Source: Anaerovoracaceae bacterium
GTDB taxonomy: Bacteria > Bacillota > Clostridia > Peptostreptococcales > Anaerovoracaceae
NCBI GenBank assembly: GCA_029983755.1
Contig: JASBYX010000050.1
Span: forward strand, 1-7,023
DNA length: 7,023 nt
Direction of reading: 5' to 3'
Shown: positions 1 through 5,968 of the stretch, in pieces
How positions within the stretch are numbered: the first letter of the stretch is position 1
Layout: each line of letters opens with the position of its first letter
Notes under the pieces: generated by a model
Databases searched by the model: none
The model's input: only the letters and a program-made list of their open reading frames with translations
Told to the model about the DNA's origin: nothing
Position numbers and translations under genes: made by a program

Positions 1-91
1 AAGATTTCCGCCAAAGTTTTCACATTCCCTTTAACTCAAAAATAAAAAGCTCTGTCCATCGCAAAATAAATCCTCCCTAAAAACCGCAACT
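1..91. other. Intergenic sequence downstream of the operon terminator
   Basis: AT-rich. No open frame with a well-spaced ribosome site, no hairpin with a T run, and no recognisable RNA gene on either strand. Confidence 0.6.
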
Positions 92-120
92 AAAAAAGGA
101 GGCAGGTCTCCCCACCTCCC
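92..120 (-). terminator. Intrinsic terminator closing the DUF4430 operon
   Basis: On the minus strand GGGAGGTGGG (120-111) pairs with CCTGCCTCCT (106-97) across a GAGA (GNRA) loop, followed by a run of T (97-92). It lies 19 nt after the stop of the giant surface-protein gene. It differs from the terminator at 5921-5949 at only two positions of the hairpin, a sign that the duplicated 3' cassette includes the terminator. Confidence 0.93.
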
Positions 121-139
121 AAAAGCTCTGTAGGCTTGA

Positions 140-3100
140 TTACATGTCCTTTTTCCTTCTAACAACAAAATACGTTGCTCCGACTAGTATAACGGCTATC
201 ATACCATATCCAACCGTCATAGCATTATCACCGGTCTTAGCTGTATTACCTGTGTTAGTCTTTGCAGGCTTATCGGAATCGCCCTTGTTATCCTTGTCAG
301 GTTTCTTTCCATGATCAGGCTTTGTTTCTTCCTTAAGGCCTGCAACCGGCTTGAAACCTTCTGTTAGCTTGTTGAGGTCTGCTGTCATATTTTCAACATC
401 AGCCTTCTTGTCCTCTGCTGGCTTTGAGTTAACAAGCTTCTCAGCTTCTGCAGTCTTATCTGTCAATGCCTTCATAACTTCAGGTGTTACCCACTTGTCA
501 GCCTTTGCGATGTCTTTACCGTCTTTGCTGATCTTAACATCCTTGACAGCTGCCTTTGCCTTTTCGATTGCCTTGTTAAGTTCAGTCAAGTCTGCGTACT
601 TAGGCTCGTCAGGAGTAGGCTTTGTTTCTTCCTTTAGGCCTGCAACAGGCTTGAAGCTTTCTGTTAGCTTATTGAGGTCTGCTGTCATCTTCTCAACATC
701 GGCCTTCTTGTCCTCTGTTGGCTTTGACTTAACAAGCTTCTCAGCTTTTGCAGTCTTATCTGTTACTGCCTTCATAGTTTCAGGTGTTACCCACTTGTCA
801 GCCTTTGCGATGTCTTTACCGTCTTTGCTGGTCTTAACATCCTTGACAGCTGCCTTTGCGTTATCGATTGCCTTGTTAAGTTCAGTCAAGTCTGCGTACT
901 TAGGCTCTGCCTTTTCAACTGTAAACTCACCTTCTGCATTTCCGTCTTCAGAAATGGTTTCTACTTTATGAACTCCCGGTGTCAGCTTATCTAAGAAATC
1001 CTTCTTTAAGGTCAGTATCGACTTTTCCTTATCGTACTCATAATTTTTCTTATCAACGGACTTACCGTCAATCTTAACGTCCTTAAAGGTCTTGCCGTCG
1101 ATATTTGTGATTTCTATTACGGCTGCTTCAGATTCGCCTTGCATATATGTGAGTTTCCCATCCTTAACCTGGGACTTCTCCTTTGTGTTTGCTTTCTCAG
1201 GATACTCCAGATGTATTACAGGCAATGTGAAGTCCTCGAATACGCCAAACAATATTATTGCATTATCCTTTTCCTCACCTGCACTTAGATTAGGCTTTTT
1301 ACCTGGCTCCAAACCTATTGTAGTATGTGCATCTAGTGCGCTTCCAAACCACCCGGAATGTATTTTAATGTCACTGACCTCAAGATCCTTAGCACTTTCT
1401 ATAGTGTATCCCTCTTTGCTAAAATCAGTATTGCTGTCTACATTTTTAAGATCGTCTGTAAACCAGTCACGGAAATTTATACCATATTGAGTTTTAACGC
1501 TGATTCTTTCCTTCCCATTCACCTTTCCTATCAAGTAAGTAGTATCTGGGAACCCCGGATTATATATTGCGCTAAGTTTCGGTAGTGGCAATTCCAGGCC
1601 TCTTAATCTGAATTGAACTTTATCTCCTTTAGCAAAAGGTTTGCCATCCCTTGATAGATTCTTGGTTTTAATATTTAGGCCCTTTGCCGATACAACAAAA
1701 TACCTAGTATTCTCGCCTGATTGCATCAAAAGAACGTTATTCCCGGACCAAAGTTTGACTTTGCTACCATTCTCAACCTTTTCAGCCGGGATCCAGTCTT
1801 CTCCCGGTTTAGCACCTGCTTTTGGCACTGTATAGAAATTATTGTTGTTGAAATCATCTTGGGTCAAAATTGGTTTGTGATAATAAACCTTAACCTCTTT
1901 ACCATCTTTCGATGTTGGGTTTACAACAAAGTCACACGCATCTTTAACATCTTTTTTCCGGCCATCAGGGAACTCTATGGATTTAACAAAGTGAACCCTA
2001 TCGTACTTTCTTAAAGGTTTTACTCCCTCAGAAGTTTTTCTGTATACACCGGGATCGATGTTCTCGCCTGTACCATCAACATCGAATATGGCAATACCGG
2101 CTCTATCAGGATCATTTCGCATGTAACACTGTGGATCGCTTGGAAAGAATGTCTTAGTAGTATCAGTCTCTGTTTCCTTATCTACTTCTACGGAACTACG
2201 AGCTGCATCACCATATCCAATAGCTACAATAGATGCCCCTTTCTTCAATGCTTTGACGTCATTCCATTCTCGACCCATGCCACCCTTTGGATCGCTTATA
2301 CTAACGCTGTCTCCGTATACGCGGTAGATTTTATCAGGTTCAACAATTGTATTTCCGACATCGCCATCTGTTCCCTGTGCAATTCTAAATGTATAAAACG
2401 GTAAAACTTCATCTTTTTTCAGGGTCTTATATTGTCCTTCATCTATAATATCTGTCAAAAGAGAGTTTTCTATAGGAATTCCCCACCATGCCTTATACTT
2501 TTTAAAGGACAATACATCTTCATCTATATCTGAAGTCTTTAAAAAATTTAGTTTATATATAAGATTTTCCCCATCGGAAGGAAATGCACTTATTAGCTGT
2601 TTTACGTACTTAGAATTTTTATATTCGCTTTTCTCTTTATCAAAGTATACTCCACCGCCTGTAAATAAAAAACTATCGGAAATGAAGTCGCTAGTAAACT
2701 TTATTATATTAAAATCTTCACTGCTAGTCTTATCTTCAACCCACTCCTTTATTCGGTATTTATCCTTATAGTTAATCAGCGGAACGAATTCTTCATAAGC
2801 TTTGGTATTCTTTAAAAAAACTTGGAAGTTTTCTAAATCCTTAGGATAGCGAATTTCATAGTGGTAATCAATATTTGTCCACTCAGTGTCGATGCTAGGG
2901 CTTATAAATGTTTTTAGATCTTCCCCTGTAAGCTCAATGTACAACTTATTCCCTTTGTCTTGAAAACTTGCTTTGCTACTAGAAGCGGTAATCTGATTCT
3001 TTACACCCTCAAATGTCCCGTCTGCGAAGAAAGAGGTCTCGTAGTCAAGTCTGGCATTTTTATCGTTATTAATCTCTGTTATGGAGTATTTAGCGTTATC

Positions 3101-4519
3101 TCTAGCCTGTAATATGAATGTATAATAATTGAAATTGAACCCTATATCATATGCTTCATCGTAAGAATATCTGTTATAGCGATCTATAGGTAGATATTCG
3201 CCTTTCTCATTTTTTACTATTAATTTATTATCAGAGGGCTTACCTTCAGTATATGAACAATAGTCCATAAGAAATAGAATTATAGGGTCATTGTGTCCCT
3301 TTGCCACATTTATCTTTGTTCTAAATGTTTGTGTTTTTTCTTCCTTTGAGCTGTCCGTGTATTTTTCTTCTGTTTTCAAATAATATGTACCGGGGCGTAG
3401 CTTCACATTTAGCGGCCTGTACGAATATCCTATTACCTTTGGATCTGCTTCTATTGCTTCAGAATAATCTATCTTTAAAGATGTAGTTTCTACAATCTTA
3501 TTATTTTCATCTTTAATTTCAATTTTATGTTTACCTGGCTCCAACGACAAGGTTGAAAATCTCAATTCAACATTCTCTTCCTGTCCCTCAGCAGGTTCCG
3601 TGCCTGTTTTATTCGCCTTAACCTTAACCGTGTACTCTGTTACACTGTTCCCTGTTGATTCAGTATCTATTACTTCCTCATATTCTCCACATCTTACTTT
3701 AAGGATATCTCCATCTTTAACTCTAATGGTGTCTGTAGGCCTATAAACTTCATTCCCCTTTATTATCCTCGTATGATACTTACCGTTGATGTTATCCATA
3801 CTGCTAAATCCGTGTAAAGCTACAGGATTTAGAACCACGTTAGCTGTGTCTGTTTCGCCAATATCTAAGGTGTATTCTTTAACATCAGAATTGAATTCAG
3901 GGCTCAAGCTTCCTTGAGAAGGAGTTATACTTTTAATTACAGATGGTCCAGCATTGTCACCTAAGTCTCCCCCCAAATCCTTCTGGGTATAGTACATGTG
4001 TATATCATCTCCATCCTTAAGATGATATTTTTCCATGTTCTGTTTCTTGTACTTAGTACTCGTTTTCAGTTGCTCATTCTGCCACTCCTCCAGTTCAGCA
4101 AGATCAGCACGATAAAAACCGGAACCCATATTAAGGAAAGTTCCGTTAAAGGTAATATACCAACCGCTTTGTGGGCCTTTTTGTTTTTCTGAGAGTCCGT
4201 CTATAGTTCTTATATATTGTTCAAGGCCTTCACCGGTTATTTCGATTTCCTTACTTTCCAGATCGCAAGCAGTGCGGATGCAATCTGCCATTGAGTCTCC
4301 CTCGGAGAAAGGGACTTTAACATGATCTACTATAACTCCTTTAGGTTCAGGGTAGCCACTCCCTTCCGGTATAGGTAGGCTATCCTCTATAGTTACTGTA
4401 ACATATCCCTTATCAGAAGTATCAGCATAAGAGGAATGAGCGGAAGTTAATCCGCCCATTCCCATTAATACTACTACTAAAGATAGAAATATGCTTATGC
4501 TTTTTTTAAGTTTTAACAT
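140..4519 (-). CDS. Giant wall-anchored protein with N-terminal DUF4430 / transcobalamin-like domain
   Basis: 1459 aa, second gene of the riboswitch operon. Residues 1-32 form a signal peptide (MLKLKK, hydrophobic core, cleavage probably after SYA). Residues ~37-178 match the DUF4430 pattern (SGWYITFNGTFLNMGSGFY, then LKDGDDIHMYYT). Residues ~193-302 resemble a cadherin-like beta-sandwich (IKSITPSQGSLSPEF...YTLDI...YTVKV). Residues ~305-1110 are beta-rich and unrecognised. Residues ~1122-1203 look like an X2-type Ig domain (FKDVKIDGKSV, LTLKKDFLDKLTPGVHKV). Residues 1206-1400 are two FIVAR-type repeats in a 100-aa period. A short PDKDNKGDSDKP linker leads to TAKTGD (1426-1431), a membrane segment (1433-1453) and RRKKDM, so sortase attachment to the wall is expected. 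There are only six cysteines, two of them in DUF4430 (C80, C85). The start Met has a modest AGGG site 7 nt away and is the only one giving a complete signal peptide. Surface capture of corrinoids is inferred from DUF4430 plus the riboswitch; adhesion is the main alternative. Confidence 0.9.
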   Translation of the reverse strand: MLKLKKSISIFLSLVVVLMGMGGLTSAHSSYADTSDKGYVTVTIEDSLPIPEGSGYPEPKGVIVDHVKVPFSEGDSMADCIRTACDLESKEIEITGEGLEQYIRTIDGLSEKQKGPQSGWYITFNGTFLNMGSGFYRADLAELEEWQNEQLKTSTKYKKQNMEKYHLKDGDDIHMYYTQKDLGGDLGDNAGPSVIKSITPSQGSLSPEFNSDVKEYTLDIGETDTANVVLNPVALHGFSSMDNINGKYHTRIIKGNEVYRPTDTIRVKDGDILKVRCGEYEEVIDTESTGNSVTEYTVKVKANKTGTEPAEGQEENVELRFSTLSLEPGKHKIEIKDENNKIVETTSLKIDYSEAIEADPKVIGYSYRPLNVKLRPGTYYLKTEEKYTDSSKEEKTQTFRTKINVAKGHNDPIILFLMDYCSYTEGKPSDNKLIVKNEKGEYLPIDRYNRYSYDEAYDIGFNFNYYTFILQARDNAKYSITEINNDKNARLDYETSFFADGTFEGVKNQITASSSKASFQDKGNKLYIELTGEDLKTFISPSIDTEWTNIDYHYEIRYPKDLENFQVFLKNTKAYEEFVPLINYKDKYRIKEWVEDKTSSEDFNIIKFTSDFISDSFLFTGGGVYFDKEKSEYKNSKYVKQLISAFPSDGENLIYKLNFLKTSDIDEDVLSFKKYKAWWGIPIENSLLTDIIDEGQYKTLKKDEVLPFYTFRIAQGTDGDVGNTIVEPDKIYRVYGDSVSISDPKGGMGREWNDVKALKKGASIVAIGYGDAARSSVEVDKETETDTTKTFFPSDPQCYMRNDPDRAGIAIFDVDGTGENIDPGVYRKTSEGVKPLRKYDRVHFVKSIEFPDGRKKDVKDACDFVVNPTSKDGKEVKVYYHKPILTQDDFNNNNFYTVPKAGAKPGEDWIPAEKVENGSKVKLWSGNNVLLMQSGENTRYFVVSAKGLNIKTKNLSRDGKPFAKGDKVQFRLRGLELPLPKLSAIYNPGFPDTTYLIGKVNGKERISVKTQYGINFRDWFTDDLKNVDSNTDFSKEGYTIESAKDLEVSDIKIHSGWFGSALDAHTTIGLEPGKKPNLSAGEEKDNAIILFGVFEDFTLPVIHLEYPEKANTKEKSQVKDGKLTYMQGESEAAVIEITNIDGKTFKDVKIDGKSVDKKNYEYDKEKSILTLKKDFLDKLTPGVHKVETISEDGNAEGEFTVEKAEPKYADLTELNKAIDNAKAAVKDVKTSKDGKDIAKADKWVTPETMKAVTDKTAKAEKLVKSKPTEDKKADVEKMTADLNKLTESFKPVAGLKEETKPTPDEPKYADLTELNKAIEKAKAAVKDVKISKDGKDIAKADKWVTPEVMKALTDKTAEAEKLVNSKPAEDKKADVENMTADLNKLTEGFKPVAGLKEETKPDHGKKPDKDNKGDSDKPAKTNTGNTAKTGDNAMTVGYGMIAVILVGATYFVVRRKKDM
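326..604 (-). repeat. FIVAR-type repeat, copy 2 in the giant surface protein
   Basis: Residues 1306-1398, nearly the same as the preceding copy in both protein and DNA (for example KWVTPEVM for KWVTPETM). It leads into the short wall linker PDHGKKPDKDNKGDSDKP. Confidence 0.88.
605..904 (-). repeat. FIVAR-type repeat, copy 1 in the giant surface protein
   Basis: Residues 1206-1305, beginning PKYADLTELNKAI, with KWVTPETM mid-repeat and ending PVAGLKEETKPTPDE. It is directly followed by a second copy in an exact 300-bp (100-aa) period. Charged helical sequence typical of FIVAR stalk modules. Confidence 0.88.
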
Positions 4520-4526
4520 TTCTCTA

Positions 4527-4530
4527 CCCT
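4527..4530 (-). promoter_or_regulatory. Weak ribosome binding site of the giant surface-protein gene
   Basis: AGGG, 7 nt before the ATG at 4519, in the 28-nt gap after the upstream stop codon. There is no terminator or promoter in the gap, so the two genes should be cotranscribed. The weaker site suggests a lower yield of the giant protein than of the secreted one. Confidence 0.6.
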
Positions 4531-4547
4531 TTTCTTAACACAGAACA

Positions 4548-5402
4548 TTATTTTTCCAACTGATCCGGCAGATCTCCGAATGCACCGTATATGAACACTA
4601 TCCTATCCCCAGGTCTGAAGTTCATAACTTCAGCTCCTACATGCTTAGATACTTCCTTAATTTTGCCGTTAGAATCATAAACACCATAGTACCAAGCTTT
4701 ATCATTAGGATAATCATTTACTAACATTGGTTGACCCTTAATCTTTATTCCTTTGGCGTATACATTAAAGTCCTTACCATCTTTGTCTATTTTTTCAACT
4801 ACGCTCACAAGGGCATCAAGTGCGGAAGGATAATTCACAGCTGACTTAACAACTTTTGGGCCAATTGATCCAACCTTATACTTCGCCATTTCTGTAGACT
4901 TGCTAGGTTTGCCTTTGTATAGTTCCACTGTTGCACCGGAAGCCTGAGTTTGACCCTTAGGATTCAGAACAAGCCCTAGATCAATGCTTCCTGTCCATCC
5001 GCTAGCATTAGGAAGCTTTGCCTGTACCCTTACAGGACCGTAGTCTAAACCTCCGGGTATAGTTACTTTGTTATTTGCAGTAAGAACTCCATCCTGATTT
5101 TCTACAGTATTTTTAGCACTAGCCTTAACACCGTCCATTCCTGTAAACTTTACTGCCATAGCTTCATCAGCGTTCGAAAAATTGAAAGGCTTATAGTTTT
5201 CATCTGCACCTTGAACGGAAACTGTTTCAGTATTTATCTTGCCATTATCATACTTTACAAGCTTATTAAACTGTCCGTTCGGATATGGCAATAGATTTAC
5301 AACACCACTTTCTGCAAAAGCGGCAAGACCCATAGATGCTATCATTACAACGCTTAGTACTAGCGATAGCAGAAGGGGTTTTTTAGTTAACTTCTTTTTC
5401 AT
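4548..5402 (-). CDS. Secreted DUF4430 / transcobalamin-like protein, first gene of B12-riboswitch operon
   Basis: 284 aa. The start is set by an AAGGAGG site 7 nt upstream and by a clear signal peptide: basic MKKKLTKK, a hydrophobic core at residues 9-27 and a likely cleavage after AFA (residue 30). There is no cysteine anywhere, so it is not a lipoprotein, and no sorting signal or second membrane segment is present; it is probably released or held by a partner. The C-terminal part (about residues 155-275) has the DUF4430 pattern: a helix after YPSALDAL, then AWYYGVYDSNG, and finally a GDRIVFIYGAF strand. DUF4430 is classed with the C-terminal domain of transcobalamin and intrinsic factor. 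The rest (31-150) is beta-rich and not recognised; it includes a segment about charge-free Gly/Pro turns (IPGGLDYGPVRVQAKLPNAS). It is first behind the cobalamin riboswitch and 28 nt before the giant anchored protein, which also carries DUF4430. Corrinoid binding is inferred from family and regulation, not shown. It could instead bind another ligand or act as an adaptor. Confidence 0.88.
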   Translation of the reverse strand: MKKKLTKKPLLLSLVLSVVMIASMGLAAFAESGVVNLLPYPNGQFNKLVKYDNGKINTETVSVQGADENYKPFNFSNADEAMAVKFTGMDGVKASAKNTVENQDGVLTANNKVTIPGGLDYGPVRVQAKLPNASGWTGSIDLGLVLNPKGQTQASGATVELYKGKPSKSTEMAKYKVGSIGPKVVKSAVNYPSALDALVSVVEKIDKDGKDFNVYAKGIKIKGQPMLVNDYPNDKAWYYGVYDSNGKIKEVSKHVGAEVMNFRPGDRIVFIYGAFGDLPDQLEK

Positions 5403-5409
5403 CTTGTTT

Positions 5410-5416
5410 CCTCCTT
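5410..5416 (-). promoter_or_regulatory. Ribosome binding site of the secreted DUF4430 gene
   Basis: AAGGAGG, 7 nt before the ATG at 5402. It fixes the start and is much stronger than the site of the next gene in the operon. Confidence 0.9.
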
Positions 5417-5463
5417 CTTTGAGATAACATTAAAAATATATTTAACTATAACTAATCTTTTTC

Positions 5464-5479
5464 GAGCACTTGCATGCTC
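5464..5479 (-). other. Small hairpin in the operon leader
   Basis: GAGCA (5479-5475) pairs with TGCTC (5468-5464) around a 6-nt loop, 9 nt after the mini-ORF stop. It is followed by GAAAAAG, not a T run, so it is not a terminator. It may affect leader folding or stability. Confidence 0.3.
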
Positions 5480-5487
5480 ATGCTAAG

Positions 5488-5508
5488 TTAAATAGGTGGA
5501 CTATCCAT
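5488..5508 (-). CDS. Possible 6-codon leader peptide (MDSPPI) between attenuator and first gene
   Basis: ATG GAT AGT CCA CCT ATT TAA lies behind an ideal AAAGGAGG site (5522-5515) with 6 nt spacing, 45 nt downstream of the attenuator and 85 nt before the first operon gene. An overlapping 11-codon frame (MPWIVHLFNLA) starts at 5513 but only 1 nt from the ribosome site. The site is stronger than expected by chance, and the Pro-Pro pair could slow a ribosome. Such a short frame cannot be proven coding by inspection; it may equally be a decayed gene start. Confidence 0.3.
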   Translation of the reverse strand: MDSPPI

Positions 5509-5538
5509 GGCATACCTCCTTTATGCTCTCTCCCTTCT

Positions 5539-5584
5539 AAATAAAAAGGGACTAGTAACGCACTCAAACGAGTCTACCAGTCCC
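5539..5584 (-). terminator. Riboswitch expression-platform terminator
   Basis: On the minus strand GGGACTGGTA (5584-5575) pairs with TACTAGTCCC (5557-5548), with one G-T wobble. An inner ACTC/GAGT helix closes a GTTT loop, and TTTTTATTT follows. It begins 22 nt after the riboswitch closing helix and lies upstream of both operon genes, so it is the attenuator through which cobalamin would stop transcription. I did not find a convincing antiterminator pairing by eye. Confidence 0.88.
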
Positions 5585-5606
5585 AAATAAATCATATCTT
5601 CATCGT

Positions 5607-5807
5607 CGAATAAGTCTCCTGGCTATGCTCTCATTCGCCCTTGCCACCTTCTCATACCTACCATTACAGCAGATACAATGGTTACGGCAAGAACTCGAGC
5701 AATACAGTTGGCCTAGCGATTAATACGCCGGGACAGTGCACTCGATCTAGCTTTCCACGGCTAGTCTCTCTTCTGTGCGTTCCTCTGGATTCAAACCTAC
5801 GTATTCA
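5607..5807 (-). ncRNA. Cobalamin (B12) riboswitch aptamer
   Basis: Read on the minus strand, this leader contains the B12 box AGCCAGGAGAC (5624-5614), the most conserved part of cobalamin riboswitches. About 170 nt upstream it has GGTTTGAATCC (5797-5787) followed by a GAACGCACAG segment, corresponding to the conserved 5' part of the aptamer. The ends pair: TGAATA (5807-5802) with TATTCG (5612-5607), six pairs including one G-T wobble, in the place of the usual closing helix. GGCAAGGGCGAATGA just before the B12 box fits the conserved core. The ~200 nt size is normal for the class. It lies directly before an intrinsic terminator and the two DUF4430 genes, so bound cobalamin should switch the operon off. 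Subclass (adenosyl- versus aquo/methylcobalamin) cannot be decided by eye. Confidence 0.92.
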
Positions 5808-5832
5808 CTTGTTAATTATTTATTACATGCTA

Positions 5833-5861
5833 AGCATATCACACCTTAATTCAACATGCAA
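5833..5861 (-). promoter_or_regulatory. Candidate sigma-A promoter for the riboswitch operon
   Basis: On the minus strand, TTGCAT (5861-5856) and TATGCT (5838-5833) are separated by exactly 17 nt, with an extended -10 TG (TGATATGCT). Initiation near 5826 would leave about 19 nt before the riboswitch. The hexamers are imperfect (3/6 and 4/6 matches). The AT-rich stretch further upstream has a better-looking TATAAA near 5872-5867 but no good -35 at proper spacing. Confidence 0.5.
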
Positions 5862-5920
5862 TACCTTTATATCAAATTCACATCAAAATATAATGAATTT
5901 TTTATAATTTTATTCCCCAT

Positions 5921-5949
5921 AAAAAAGGAGGCAGGTTTCCCCACCTCCT
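5921..5949 (-). terminator. Intrinsic terminator after the upstream surface-protein gene
   Basis: On the minus strand AGGAGGTGGG (5949-5940) pairs with CCTGCCTCCT (5935-5926) across a GAAA (GNRA) tetraloop, and six T follow (5926-5921). It starts 19 nt after the stop codon of the right-hand gene and insulates that gene from the riboswitch operon. It is almost the same sequence as the terminator at 92-120. Confidence 0.93.
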
Positions 5950-5968
5950 AATGGATATATCAAATTAT

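Noticed and set aside
20..45. Short minus-strand frame MDRAFYF after the operon terminator, with GGGAGG upstream
   Set aside because: The ribosome-like site is about 12 nt away and the frame is only 7 codons; nothing supports translation.
92..126. The operon terminator acting in both directions
   Set aside because: On the plus strand the hairpin is followed by AAAAGCTCTG and not by a T run.
326..904. CRISPR array or mobile-element repeats
   Set aside because: The repeats are long, in frame and coding for FIVAR modules; there are no spacers, inverted ends or transposase sequences.
351..971. Open frame of 206 aa on the plus strand
   Set aside because: It is antisense to the tandem FIVAR repeats; its Ser/Leu/Ala-rich repeats are the complement of Lys/Glu/Ala codons. 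No ribosome site. The same holds for the plus-strand frames at 6072-6659 and 6699-6941.
2062..2100. IFDVDGTG in the giant protein, like HAD phosphatase motif I
   Set aside because: It sits at residue ~811 in the middle of an exported beta-rich region, without the other HAD motifs or a Rossmann-like pattern. Chance likeness.
5641..5907. Open frame of 88 aa on the plus strand
   Set aside because: It lies over the riboswitch aptamer and promoter region, has no ribosome site, and its composition fits no protein family.
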